A stretch of 64,000 nt of DNA. It comes from an uncultured bacterium (GTDB lineage Bacteria; Verrucomicrobiota; Lentisphaeria; Oligosphaerales; Oligosphaeraceae). The stretch is from positions 1 through 64,000 of the forward strand of contig CACYQT010000029.1 in the NCBI GenBank assembly GCA_902776645.1. Direction: 5' to 3'. The notes beneath the pieces were generated by a model. The model was not told the origin of the DNA. It was given only the letters and a program-made list of their open reading frames with translations, and did no database searches. Position numbers and translations under genes: made by a program. This document shows positions 54,164 to 63,180 of this stretch, one piece after another; positions within the stretch are counted from its first letter, which is position 1, and the number at the start of each line of letters is the position of its first letter.

Positions 54164-56083
54164 ATGATCATTCCAGACGAAGAACTCATTGAAAAAGACG
54201 TCAACGCCTATCTCCAGCAGCACTGGCGCAAGGATCTCCTCAAATTCCTGACGTGCGGTTCCGTCGACGACGGCAAATCCACGCTCATCGGACGTCTCCT
54301 CTACGATTCCAAGATGATCTACGAAGACCAGCTCGCCGCCGTCCGTCATGACTCCAAAATCCATGGCACGACAGGAACGGACTTCGATCCCGCCCTCCTC
54401 ACGGACGGCCTCAAGGCCGAACGCGAACAGGGCATCACGATCGACGTCGCATACCGCTACTTCTCCACGTCCAAACGCAAGTTCATCATCGCCGATACGC
54501 CTGGACACGAACAATATACGCGCAACATGGCCACCGGCGCCTCCAACTGCGACCTCGCCATCATTCTCATCGACGCGCGCCACGGCGTGACCGTCCAGAC
54601 AAAGCGCCACTCCTTCATCGTCTCATTGCTCGGCATCGTCCATATCATCGTCGCCATCAACAAGATGGATCTGGTCGACTGGTCGGAGGAAGTCTATGAC
54701 AAAATCCGCCGCGACTACAACGACATGGCCGCCCGCCTCAGCTTCAAGGACGTCCATTTCATTCCGATCTCCGCCCTTAAGGGCGACAACGTCGTCGATC
54801 CAAGCCCGAACATGCCGTGGTTCAACGGGCCGACGCTCCTCCATCATCTGGAGAACGTCAACATCTCCACGGCCCGCAATCTCATCGACATGCGCTTCCC
54901 GATCCAGTATGTCATCCGCCCGAATCTCGACTTCCGCGGCTTCGCGGGAACCATCGCCTCCGGCGTCGTCCGGCCCGGAGACAAAGTCATGGTCCTGCCG
55001 TCGCGCAAGACGACGACCGTCAAGACCATCACGACGTGGGACGGCAATCTCGACTACGCCTTCGCCCCCATGTCCGTCGTCCTCACGTTCAACGACGAAG
55101 TGGATGCCTCCCGCGGCGATATCGTCGTGCCAGTAAACAACTTGCCGCGCATCGAAACGGAATTCGACGCGATGCTCGTCTGGATGGACGAAAAGCCCGC
55201 GGACGAAGGCCGCGAATATTTCCTCAAGCATTGCTCCTCCATCACGCCCGCCACGCTGGACAAGATCCGCTATGAAATCGACGTCAATACCGGCCACAAG
55301 AAGGACGCCAACGGTCATTTGCAGCTGAATTCCATCGCCCGCATCCATCTGGCCATGCACCGCCCGCTGGTCTATGACATCTATGTCCGCAACCACGCCA
55401 CGGGCTCCTTCATTCTGGTGGACAAACTGACGAACGCGACCGTCGCCGCCGGCATGATCATCGCGCGCATGTCCGCCGCCGAAACAAAGGACGACAAGCC
55501 GAAATCGGAAAACATCACCCGCGAAATCTCCTATGTTTCACAGGAAGACCGCCAGACCCTCCTGAAGCAGAAGCCGCGCACGCTCTGGTTCACAGGTCTC
55601 TCAGGCTCAGGCAAATCCACCATCGCCAAACTGCTGGAGAAGACGCTCGTCGACAACGGCAGGATCTGCTTCCTGCTCGACGGCGACAACATCCGCCACG
55701 GCTTGAATAAAGATCTCGGCTTCTCGCCGGAAGACCGCAAGGAGAACATCCGCCGCATCGCCGAAGTCGCCAAGCTCATGAACGACGCGGGCCTCATCGT
55801 CCTGACGGCGTTCATCTCCCCCTATCGCGAAGACCGAGACATGGCGCGGCAGATCATCGGCGACGAAAACTTCCGCGAAATCTATGTCAGCACGCCTCTT
55901 GCGGCCTGCGAAGAACGCGATCCGAAAGGCCTTTACAAAAAGGCCCGTGCGGGCCAGATCAAAGGCTTCACAGGCATCGACGCTCCCTACGAACCGCCGG
56001 AAAATCCTGCGCTTGTCATTGAAACGGAAACGCTTACGCCGAAAGACTGCGTAGACGCCATCATCGACAAACTAATCTCCTAG
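54164..56083 (+). CDS. cysNC: Bifunctional CysNC: sulfate adenylyltransferase GTPase subunit and APS kinase
   Basis: 639 residues. The N-terminal half is the GTPase CysN with [19 protein letters not shown] (G1), [17 protein letters not shown] (G3) and NKMDLV (G4), then two beta-barrels. From about residue 465 the APS kinase follows: [32 protein letters not shown] and the [12 protein letters not shown] loop. It drives APS synthesis and then phosphorylates APS to PAPS. No PAPS reductase is seen in the window, so the product may feed assimilation elsewhere or sulfotransfer. Confidence 0.95.
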   Translation: MIIPDEELIEKDVNAYLQQHWRKDLLKFLTCGSVDDGKSTLIGRLLYDSKMIYEDQLAAVRHDSKIHGTTGTDFDPALLTDGLKAEREQGITIDVAYRYFSTSKRKFIIADTPGHEQYTRNMATGASNCDLAIILIDARHGVTVQTKRHSFIVSLLGIVHIIVAINKMDLVDWSEEVYDKIRRDYNDMAARLSFKDVHFIPISALKGDNVVDPSPNMPWFNGPTLLHHLENVNISTARNLIDMRFPIQYVIRPNLDFRGFAGTIASGVVRPGDKVMVLPSRKTTTVKTITTWDGNLDYAFAPMSVVLTFNDEVDASRGDIVVPVNNLPRIETEFDAMLVWMDEKPADEGREYFLKHCSSITPATLDKIRYEIDVNTGHKKDANGHLQLNSIARIHLAMHRPLVYDIYVRNHATGSFILVDKLTNATVAAGMIIARMSAAETKDDKPKSENITREISYVSQEDRQTLLKQKPRTLWFTGLSGSGKSTIAKLLEKTLVDNGRICFLLDGDNIRHGLNKDLGFSPEDRKENIRRIAEVAKLMNDAGLIVLTAFISPYREDRDMARQIIGDENFREIYVSTPLAACEERDPKGLYKKARAGQIKGFTGIDAPYEPPENPALVIETETLTPKDCVDAIIDKLIS

Positions 56084-56087
56084 ACAA

Positions 56088-56205
56088 TTAACAATTAACA
56101 ATTAACAATTAATAATTTATGGTTACTAGCCGTTAATCATTGTAATAAATTGTAAATTATTAATTCTTCATTGTTAATTATGAATTATGAATTATGAATT
56201 ATGAA
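56088..56205. repeat. AT-rich heptamer array running into a start codon
   Basis: Three or four AACAATT units follow the cysNC stop, then degenerate AT-rich DNA, then four AATTATG units. The ATG of the last unit is the start codon of the radical SAM gene at 56201. Confidence 0.85.
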
Positions 56206-57169
56206 TTGTAAAAGCTGCGCCCATTACTGCAACATAGAAGAAGGCCACACGGGCATCTGCGGCCGCCGCCGCGTCGTCAACGGCAAGCTGCAAATCCCCT
56301 ATGGCGCCATTTGCAGCCTCGCGCTGGATCCGTACGAAAAGAAGCCGCTCTATCATTTCCATCCAGGCGAATTCGTCCTCAGCTTCGGCAATCTCGGCTG
56401 CAATTTCAAATGCGCCTTCTGCCAGAACTGGGACATTTCACAGGTCGGAAAAGATTCGCAGGCGGACGGACGAGAACAGCCTGTCACGCCGCAACAGATT
56501 GTCAATCTGGCTCTTGCGCATCGCGCCAACGGCATCGCCGCCACCTACAACGAACCGCTCATCAGCTCCGAATGGGTCGCCGACATCTTCAAGCTCGCCC
56601 ATGAAAACGATCAGCCGACATGCCTCGTCTCCAACGGTTTCGCGTCAAAGGAATCGCTGGATCTTCTGCTGCCGTTGACGGACGCCGCCAACATCGATCT
56701 GAAATGCTTCACGGAGGACGGCTACAAATGGCTCGGCGGCAGGCTGCAAGTCATCTTGGACACGATCAAGGCGTTCCATGACGCTGGCAAATGGGTCGAA
56801 CTGACCACGCTGGTCGTTCCGAATTTCAATGATTCCGACGGCGAACTGCGCCATATCGCTGAATTCATCGCCGCGTTGGATCCGTCCATCCCATGGCATG
56901 TCTCCGCCTATCATGCGGACTACAAGATGATCGACGGCCCGCAGCGCACGCCACCCGAACGGCTCATGCGTGCCGTCGAGCTTGCGCAGGAGGCGGGCCT
57001 GCAGTTCGTCTATACGGGCAACATCGGCGGCGCGGCGGCATATGAAGACACGATCTGCCCGAAATGCGGATGCAAGCTCATCGAACGCAAAGGCTTCAAA
57101 ATCATCTCCAACCGCCTGCAAAAAGGGCGTTGCCCGAACTGCAACGCCCTGATACCGGGGAGGTTCTGA
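56201..57169 (+). CDS. amrS: AmrS-like radical SAM enzyme (AmmeMemoRadiSam/PflA type)
   Basis: 322 residues. An N-terminal Cys-rich segment (CKSCAHYCNIEEGHTGICG) precedes the radical SAM motif CNFKCAFCQNW (C-x3-C-x2-C), then TYNEPLIS, DLKCFTEDGY, and a C-terminal zinc ribbon CPKCGCKLIERKGF...CPNCNALIPG. This is the layout of AmmeMemoRadiSam radical enzymes, whose substrate is unknown; relatives include glycyl-radical activases. The start lies inside an AATTATG repeat array and no ribosome binding site is visible. MEMO and AMMECR1 partners are not in the window. Confidence 0.8.
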   Translation: MNCKSCAHYCNIEEGHTGICGRRRVVNGKLQIPYGAICSLALDPYEKKPLYHFHPGEFVLSFGNLGCNFKCAFCQNWDISQVGKDSQADGREQPVTPQQIVNLALAHRANGIAATYNEPLISSEWVADIFKLAHENDQPTCLVSNGFASKESLDLLLPLTDAANIDLKCFTEDGYKWLGGRLQVILDTIKAFHDAGKWVELTTLVVPNFNDSDGELRHIAEFIAALDPSIPWHVSAYHADYKMIDGPQRTPPERLMRAVELAQEAGLQFVYTGNIGGAAAYEDTICPKCGCKLIERKGFKIISNRLQKGRCPNCNALIPGRF

Positions 57170-57197
57170 CGATTTCTCCCAAAGCGTATTCACAAAA

Positions 57198-57479
57198 TCA
57201 CCCGAACAGATCGCTGTGTGTTCCTGTTCGCGCCAGTGTCAGTACAAGAATATCGTCCTCATAGTAATAGACCAATAGCCAATCTGGAGCAATATGACAT
57301 TCACGTGTTCCGCTGTATTCCCCGCCTAGCAACGGATGGTCATGGTACTTTGCATCCAACTGTTCACCTTCGGCCAAACAATCGATGACATGCTCAAGGC
57401 GTGACAAATCCAGGCCACGCTTACGCATCAGCTTATAGTCTTTTCGGAAATGAGACGTTGTTCTGATTCTATATTTCAT
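57198..57479 (-). CDS. yafQ: YafQ-type mRNA interferase toxin
   Basis: 93 residues of the RelE/ParE superfamily. TTSHFRKDYKLMRKRG, YHDHPLLGGEYSGTRECHI, PDWLLVYYYEDD and RTGTHSDLFG align well with E. coli YafQ, the last carrying the catalytic His. The start overlaps the antitoxin gene by 4 bases. Confidence 0.88.
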   Translation of the reverse strand: MKYRIRTTSHFRKDYKLMRKRGLDLSRLEHVIDCLAEGEQLDAKYHDHPLLGGEYSGTRECHIAPDWLLVYYYEDDILVLTLARTGTHSDLFG

Positions 57480-57754
57480 TCCTGATCAAGATCTTCAAAA
57501 AGTTCGCGTGCACTCTTGTACGTTTTAGCCTTCGGGTCATGCGCAACCTTGATCGCTTCACGAATCGCCGCCATGGTCTCTTCATTTGGCACGGAATTCA
57601 GCGTAATGTCAAAAGGAATGGATCGGCTTCTTACGGCCTGTCGTAAAAATATGTTGATGGCAGCCGTCATGCTAAGCCCTAATTCCGCAAAAAGCTCCTC
57701 CGCATTTTTCTTTAATTCCGTTTCAAGCCTGACATTGATTAATGCCGTACTCAT
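57476..57754 (-). CDS. dinJ: DinJ/RelB-type antitoxin
   Basis: 92 residues. MSTALINVRLETELKKNAEE and GLSMTAAINIFLRQAVRSRSIPF match the ribbon-helix-helix domain of DinJ. GGAGGA lies about 5 nt before the ATG. With the YafQ toxin it forms a type II module, probably autoregulated; TATACT lies about 35 nt upstream as a likely -10. Confidence 0.88.
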   Translation of the reverse strand: MSTALINVRLETELKKNAEELFAELGLSMTAAINIFLRQAVRSRSIPFDITLNSVPNEETMAAIREAIKVAHDPKAKTYKSARELFEDLDQE

Positions 57755-57864
57755 AAAATCCTCCTATTGTAAATCAATACTCTTTATATAGTATAGCATT
57801 AATAAAGAAAAATACAATCAAATATGCGTTTTCTTTTCAGTATTCCTATTTTTCCTTTTTACAC

Positions 57865-57902
57865 AAAACGCCGCCTTGGAAAAACCAAGGCGGCGTTTTT
57901 TT
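57865..57902. terminator. Strong intrinsic terminator
   Basis: A perfect 15-bp stem AAAACGCCGCCTTGG / CCAAGGCGGCGTTTT with an A5 loop; seven T follow on the plus strand and U-rich sequence on the minus. It lies just beyond the stop of the minus-strand PHP gene and works best as its terminator. Confidence 0.85.
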
Positions 57903-57917
57903 GAAAATATGATCTCC

Positions 57918-58823
57918 TTATTCCACCCTAATCGGATTCGTCCACGCATAGCGGCCGTTTTTGTCTTTGATCTGCAGGCGGAACCAGCCGTTGGGCCGCG
58001 TCTTCAGCTTGAACTGGCAGCTGGTGATTTCCTTGATGCCGTCGTCTGGGCCGTTCATGTTCTCGCACATCGCGCAATAGCCACTGCTAAGATTCGAATA
58101 GCCAATCACTTCCGTGCAAGGCGTGAACTCCGCTTCGAAGACGCCGTCCACATAGCTGACGCGTTTGATTTCAGGGCCTTGCGACGCATAGAAGTCGCCA
58201 GCCTTCAACGCGTCGATGACGACCTGCTGCGACAGCGGCTTGTCCGTCAGGACATACGTCCATGACATGAACAAATCCTCCGGATGGTGGGTGTCATCGA
58301 CCGCCACGGCGGGCAGCAGGCGTCCCGCGTCGCACAGTTCGTCCCACAATTGCCTGCTGTCGCTTCTGCCGATGTAGCGCGTCGCCGTGTTGATTCCTTC
58401 GATGGCCACGATTCCCTTGATGGAATTGACCTGCGCGGAGTTCAGGCCGCACCAATGCGGATGCGCGCAGATCGCCACGCCGCCGACGGCGTTGATGGAA
58501 TCCACAACCACTTGAGGCTCAAGGCCTTTGTGAAACACCATGTCCTCTGGAACGCCCAACGCCACGAAATGCCATTTGACTCCGTTCGGCTCGTCCCGTG
58601 GATGCATTTCCATGCCGGAAATCAGCGTCATCCCCCTGCCGCTGTACGTCGAGACCGGATTCGTCCGCCGATGATCGGTAAACGCATAGATATCAAAGCC
58701 TTGGCGTGAATACATATCGATCATCTCCGCCGGAGTGAAGACGCCGTCGGACATTGTGGAATGATTATGGAACGCCGCTTTGTAGGCCGTCAGCCGCCTG
58801 CCGTAGTAATCAATCGTCGACAT
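57918..58823 (-). CDS. PHP-domain phosphoesterase-like protein, tandem copy 2
   Basis: About 301 residues from the ATG at 58823 (MSTIDYYGRRLTAYKAA), 14 nt after the stop of its paralog. Metal-binding motifs of the PHP family are present: AFHNHSTMSDG, AFTDHRRTNP, SGMEMHP, ICAHPHWCG and AVDDTHH. The C-terminal 90 residues form a small beta domain. Members hydrolyse phosphate esters in varied pathways; the substrate here is unknown. The longer start at 58868 overlaps the upstream gene and is not conserved. Confidence 0.75.
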   Translation of the reverse strand: MSTIDYYGRRLTAYKAAFHNHSTMSDGVFTPAEMIDMYSRQGFDIYAFTDHRRTNPVSTYSGRGMTLISGMEMHPRDEPNGVKWHFVALGVPEDMVFHKGLEPQVVVDSINAVGGVAICAHPHWCGLNSAQVNSIKGIVAIEGINTATRYIGRSDSRQLWDELCDAGRLLPAVAVDDTHHPEDLFMSWTYVLTDKPLSQQVVIDALKAGDFYASQGPEIKRVSYVDGVFEAEFTPCTEVIGYSNLSSGYCAMCENMNGPDDGIKEITSCQFKLKTRPNGWFRLQIKDKNGRYAWTNPIRVE

Positions 58824-58837
58824 CGCCCACCCCCGGC

Positions 58838-59734
58838 TTATTTGTTCACCATGATCGGATTCGTCCACGCGTAGCGGTCGTTACGGTCTTTGATCTGCAG
58901 GCGGAACCAGCCGTTCGGCACCTTGTTCAACGTGAACTTGCAACTGGAGACTTCCTTGAGACCGTCCTGCGGCCCGTTCATGTTTTCGACCATCCCGCAG
59001 TAGCCTCTGCTGAGGTTCGTCAGGCCGATTGCTTCCACGCAGGGCGTGAACTCCGCCTCGAAGACGCCGTCCACATAGCTTAGGCGTTTGAATTCAGGAC
59101 CTTGCGACGCATAGAAGTCGCCCGCCTTCAACGCGTCGATGACGACTTGCTGCGACAAAGGCTTGTCCGTCAGCAGCATCGTCCATCCCATGAACAAATC
59201 GCACGGGCGGTGGGCGTCGTCGACGGCCGTGGCGGGCAGCACGCGTCCCATGTCGCTCAACTCATCCCACAACTGCATATTGTAATCGCGGCCGATGTAG
59301 CGCGTGGAGGTGTTATACACTTCAATACCGATAATCCCTTGAATTGAATTGACTTCCGCAGACGTAAAGCCGCACCAGTGCGGATGCGCGCAGATCATCA
59401 CGCCGCCGATCGCGTTCACGGCGTCGACGACCGACTGCGCCTCGCCCTGCGGTTCCGTGAAATCCTCCGGAACACCCAATCCGACGAAATGCCACGTGAT
59501 GCCGCGCGGCCCCTTCGGGTGGATTTCCATGCCGGAAAGCAGGAACATGCCTTTGCCATCATACGTGGAGACGGGATTCGTCTTGTGATGATCCGTAAAC
59601 GCGTAGATCTGATAGCCTTGCTTCGCGTACATGTCGATCATCTCGAACGGCGTGAAACGACCGTCCGAAACCGTCGAATGCGAATGCAACGCCGATTTGT
59701 ATGCATTTAATTTTCTGCCATAATAATCAATCAT
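58838..59734 (-). CDS. PHP-domain phosphoesterase-like protein, tandem copy 1
   Basis: 298 residues with the same motifs as the following gene (ALHSHSTVSDG, AFTDHHKTNP, SGMEIHP, ICAHPHWCG, AVDDAHR) and very similar C-terminal domain, so the two arose by tandem duplication. TAGGAG lies 7 nt before the ATG. TATAAT on the minus strand (about 59780) is a likely -10. The two genes form a short operon ended by the terminator at 57865-57902. Confidence 0.78.
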   Translation of the reverse strand: MIDYYGRKLNAYKSALHSHSTVSDGRFTPFEMIDMYAKQGYQIYAFTDHHKTNPVSTYDGKGMFLLSGMEIHPKGPRGITWHFVGLGVPEDFTEPQGEAQSVVDAVNAIGGVMICAHPHWCGFTSAEVNSIQGIIGIEVYNTSTRYIGRDYNMQLWDELSDMGRVLPATAVDDAHRPCDLFMGWTMLLTDKPLSQQVVIDALKAGDFYASQGPEFKRLSYVDGVFEAEFTPCVEAIGLTNLSRGYCGMVENMNGPQDGLKEVSSCKFTLNKVPNGWFRLQIKDRNDRYAWTNPIMVNK

Positions 59735-59833
59735 TTGTCTGCTCCTAGCTTGACTTGTTGAGTTGCGGTCTAAAATTATAGGTTATATTAGTATATTTTC
59801 CACATATCGCAAGAAAAATCATGCATTTTCCAA

Positions 59834-60412
59834 ATGGATTCCATCATGGACTACGCCGTCTTAGATTTTGAAACAACAGGCTCCTGCCGCGGAAACGCCA
59901 ATCTTCCGTGGCAGTTGGGCGTTGTGAAAATGACGGACCGACGGGTCGTTCCGGAAGAATCCTGCTCGTTCTATCTGAAGGTCCCGAAAGACCATCAGTT
60001 CAACCCGTACGCGCCAGGCCGCTGGGCGACCATCCGCGACATTCTGGCCGAATCGCCTTCCCTACTCGCATTGTGGCCGGACCTCCAGCCATGGCTGTCC
60101 GGCCATTTTCTCGTCGCCCACAATGTCCCGACAGAACGGACCATCCTCTGCAAGACATTCCCGCTCCATCACTTCGGCCCATGGTTCGACACGCTGACGC
60201 TGGCCCGCAAGGCCTATCCGCAATTGTCGTCCTACCAGCTGGAGGAAATCATCGCCACGCTTAACATCCTGCCAACCGTCCAAAAGCAATGCCCGAATCT
60301 CGCGCCGCATGACGCGCTGTTCGACGCATTCGCCGCCGCCTATCTGCTTGAACATCTCCTCCATCTCCCCGGCTGGAGCGACCTGCCGGACAGATGCTTC
60401 CTAAGCAATTAG
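59834..60412 (+). CDS. DEDD-family 3'-5' exonuclease
   Basis: 192 residues of the RNase T/DnaQ superfamily. Exo I is LDFETTG, Exo II VAHNVPTERTIL and Exo III PHDALFDAFA, with DTLTLARKAYP between; all four acidic residues and the His of DEDDh are present. Its substrate (DNA proofreading, repair or RNA trimming) is not clear. GTATATTTTC about 45 nt upstream may be the -10 region. The start could also be the Met at 59846. Confidence 0.8.
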   Translation: MDSIMDYAVLDFETTGSCRGNANLPWQLGVVKMTDRRVVPEESCSFYLKVPKDHQFNPYAPGRWATIRDILAESPSLLALWPDLQPWLSGHFLVAHNVPTERTILCKTFPLHHFGPWFDTLTLARKAYPQLSSYQLEEIIATLNILPTVQKQCPNLAPHDALFDAFAAAYLLEHLLHLPGWSDLPDRCFLSN

Positions 60413-60491
60413 CTTCCTTGCTCTTCCCTTTATCCCTTTCCCCTTGAATCCTTTGAATCCATTTTCATCCCTTCACCCTAACGCTTTTCCC

Positions 60492-61880
60492 ATGAACCTA
60501 CCTCTCCCTCCAGCCAAAATCTTCTGCATCGGCATCGGCGGCATCGGTGTCTCCGGTCTTGCGCAACTGCTTGTCCATCAAGGTTATTCCGTCGCCGGCA
60601 GCGACCGCGGCCTCAACGACCACGGCAAAGAGCATCTCTACGACGGCCTCCGTGCGCAGGGCATCCGCCTCTATCCGCAGGACGGCTCCGGCCCGAAGGC
60701 CGAGCAGCCGGACGCGCTCGTCATCTCCACAGCCGTCGAAAACGACAACGTGGATCTGATAGCCTTGCCAAACTGCCCCGTCATCCATCGCGCCACCGCC
60801 CTCGCGCAGGCGTTGGACCGCATCGGCGTCCCGCAGATCGCCGTCGCGGGCTCCTGCGGCAAAACGTCCGTCACAGGCTGGATCGCCGCCGCATTGAAAG
60901 CGTTGGGCAAACGCATCGTCATGGTCGACGGCGGCTATTCCCTCAACGCGGAACGGCCCGGCTTCCCGGGCAACTTCTTCGCGGATGACAAGCCGGAATA
61001 CATCGTCGTCGAAGTCGATGAATCCGACCGCTCGCTGTCCGCCTTCCATCCGCAGTTCGGCGTCCTCCTCAACGTCGGCAACGACCATTACGGGCAGGAC
61101 GAACTGAAGGTCGTCTTCCGCAACTTCTTAAGCCAGTGCAACCGCGGCGCCGTCGTTCTCGACGAATTGAAAGACATCGCGAATCTCTGCCCCGGAACAG
61201 TCACCTGCTTCAGCGGCAAGGCATTCAACGATTCGGATTGCATCGCGCCATCCAATTTCGAAACGACGCTTGACGGCATCGTCTTCGACACCAAGGAGTT
61301 CGGTCATATCGTCACGTCGCAGGACGGCTTCCACAGCGCCATCAACGCCTGCGCCGTTCTCGCCGTTCTAAAACAGCTCAATCTCGGCCTGCCGGCGGAA
61401 AAAATCGCGGCGGCGATCGCGTCGTTCAAAGGCATCCGCCAGAGGTTTGAAATCATGGGCAAGAATTCCGATGGCATCACCGTCATCAACGATTTCGCCC
61501 ACAATCCGGAAAAAATCGCGGCGGCGATTTCCGCCGCTCATAACCGTTTCGGTTCGCCGTTGACGGCCACCTTCCAACCGCACGGCTTCTCGCCGCTCCG
61601 CTTCATGCGGGAGGAACTCGTCAAATCGCTTGCAAATTGCCTCGCAAAAGATGATCTGCTGATCATGCTGCCCGTCTTCTACGCCGGCGGATCCGCCAAA
61701 TTCACGCCGACTTCCGACGAAGTCGCCGCAGAACTCTGCGACCACGGCCTCAACGTCATGGCCGCAGGCCGCAACCAGGCGACCAAAATCATCGCCAGCC
61801 GCAAATCCTCCTGCATTCTCATCATGGGCGCGCGTGATGCATCACTCCGCACATGGGCCGCAGAACTCGCCGCAAAATAG
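60492..61880 (+). CDS. Mur ligase family protein (MurC/Mpl-like)
   Basis: About 462 residues. GIGGIGVSGLAQLL is the N-terminal nucleotide-like loop of MurC/Mpl, VAGSCGKTSVTGW the ATP-binding loop, VEVDESDRS the Mg-binding part and NDFAHNPEKI the position of the His-Pro motif (usually HHP, here HNP). MurC adds L-Ala to UDP-MurNAc; Mpl recycles muropeptides by adding the tripeptide. The single isolated gene and substitutions favour a Mpl-like role, which I cannot prove. The ATG at 60492 opens directly before the fold; the upstream extension is repeat-derived. Confidence 0.75.
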   Translation: MNLPLPPAKIFCIGIGGIGVSGLAQLLVHQGYSVAGSDRGLNDHGKEHLYDGLRAQGIRLYPQDGSGPKAEQPDALVISTAVENDNVDLIALPNCPVIHRATALAQALDRIGVPQIAVAGSCGKTSVTGWIAAALKALGKRIVMVDGGYSLNAERPGFPGNFFADDKPEYIVVEVDESDRSLSAFHPQFGVLLNVGNDHYGQDELKVVFRNFLSQCNRGAVVLDELKDIANLCPGTVTCFSGKAFNDSDCIAPSNFETTLDGIVFDTKEFGHIVTSQDGFHSAINACAVLAVLKQLNLGLPAEKIAAAIASFKGIRQRFEIMGKNSDGITVINDFAHNPEKIAAAISAAHNRFGSPLTATFQPHGFSPLRFMREELVKSLANCLAKDDLLIMLPVFYAGGSAKFTPTSDEVAAELCDHGLNVMAAGRNQATKIIASRKSSCILIMGARDASLRTWAAELAAK

Positions 61881-61887
61881 CCTTGTG

Positions 61888-61925
61888 CTTGTATCCCTTG
61901 TATCCCTTGTATCCCTTGTATCCCT
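61888..61925. repeat. 9-bp tandem repeat (CTTGTATCC), four copies
   Basis: Four perfect copies at 61888, 61897, 61906 and 61915 follow the Mur ligase gene, and TTTAGTCCC repeats continue to about 61945. A similar degenerate run (CTTTGAATC) precedes that gene at about 60440-60460. Confidence 0.9.
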
Positions 61926-61963
61926 TTTTAGTCCCTTTAGTCCCTCCAATTCAAGGTATTCTC

Positions 61964-63121
61964 ATGGATTTCTCAAAACGTGATTTTCTGGCCTCCATGG
62001 CCATGTTCGGCGCCGCCGGTCTCGCGACAAACGCCGTCGCTCAAGAACAGCCCGCCCCGCAGAAAAACGACGATTCGCGCTTCAACGTCAAGGACTTCGG
62101 CGCCAAAGGCGACGGCGTCACGCCAGATTCAGCGCCCATCCAGGCCGCCATGGACGCGGCCGCGAAAGTCAACGGAACCGTCTGGTTTCCCGCCGGCAAG
62201 TACCTCTGCCACAATCTGAAAGCGCATCCGAACATCACGCTTCTCGCCGATCCCGTCTGGATCTACCACACGGAACAGGTCGGCGCCGTCCTCCTGCTCG
62301 ATTCAGACGACTGCGACTGCCTCCTAGACATCACGGGAGCCTTCGCCGTCCATATCCGCGGCCTCCTGCTCGACGGCAGCAAGTTCAAGAATTCGCAGAA
62401 GAAGATCCACGGCATCTTCCTCAACAATCCGACGAAATTCAGCCCGAAGGAAGACACGATCGTCATCGACGACACGAAAGTCCAAAACTTCTCCGGCCAC
62501 GGTATTTATCTATTGCGCATCTGGCTCTTCATCATCCGCCACAGCCAATCCATGGGCAACGTCGGAAGCGGCATCCAGATCTATGGCTGGGACGGTTTCG
62601 TCACGGACAACCAGCTCTCCGGAAACGGCGGCCACGGCTTCGGAACGGAAGCCTGCGGCGCCACCGTCATGTTCACCGCCAACCGCGTCGAATGGAACAA
62701 AGGCTACGGCCTATATCTTTGCGGCGGAGACGCTTGGAACGTCACGGGCAACAGTTTCGACCGCAACTGGGGCGCAGGCCTTTGCGCGTTGACCATGTCC
62801 GCCACCGCCGTCACGGGCAACCTCTTCCGCCGTTGCGGAAAGGACAGCCACATGCTGGCGGAAGGCGAGCAGTCCTGCCACATGCGTCTTGAAAACTGCA
62901 ACGGCATCTCCGTCTGCGCCAACACCTTCGCGGCCGGCCGCGACGACGGCGGCCAAGGCAAGTTCACGCCGCAGGTCGGTTTCATCGTGAAGAAGATGTC
63001 CTATTCCGTCGTCTCCGACAACTCCCTCTTCCGCGGCTTCATGGACAAATTGGTCATCGACCAGGGCGAACACGGCCCGGATTTCATCTTCAAAGACAAC
63101 GTCGGCTGCCCCGCGAAATAA
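61964..63121 (+). CDS. Secreted right-handed beta-helix protein (pectate-lyase-3-like)
   Basis: 385 residues. The N terminus MDFSKRDFLASMAMFG is a Tat-like signal with Lys-Arg instead of Arg-Arg, cut near AVAQE. FNVKDFGAKGDGVTPDSAPI is the classic start of pectate-lyase-3/GH28-like beta-helices, and repeated turns (TDNQLSGNGGHGF, TANRVEWNKGYG, TGNSFDRNWGAG) form the helix. AAGG lies about 7 nt before the ATG at 61964. Substrate unknown, acidic polysaccharide likely. Confidence 0.75.
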   Translation: MDFSKRDFLASMAMFGAAGLATNAVAQEQPAPQKNDDSRFNVKDFGAKGDGVTPDSAPIQAAMDAAAKVNGTVWFPAGKYLCHNLKAHPNITLLADPVWIYHTEQVGAVLLLDSDDCDCLLDITGAFAVHIRGLLLDGSKFKNSQKKIHGIFLNNPTKFSPKEDTIVIDDTKVQNFSGHGIYLLRIWLFIIRHSQSMGNVGSGIQIYGWDGFVTDNQLSGNGGHGFGTEACGATVMFTANRVEWNKGYGLYLCGGDAWNVTGNSFDRNWGAGLCALTMSATAVTGNLFRRCGKDSHMLAEGEQSCHMRLENCNGISVCANTFAAGRDDGGQGKFTPQVGFIVKKMSYSVVSDNSLFRGFMDKLVIDQGEHGPDFIFKDNVGCPAK

Positions 63122-63180
63122 ACGGGAGGGTCCCGCTCCTGCGGGAACGCTAAGGAAACAAATTCCCCAATCTTCAAACC

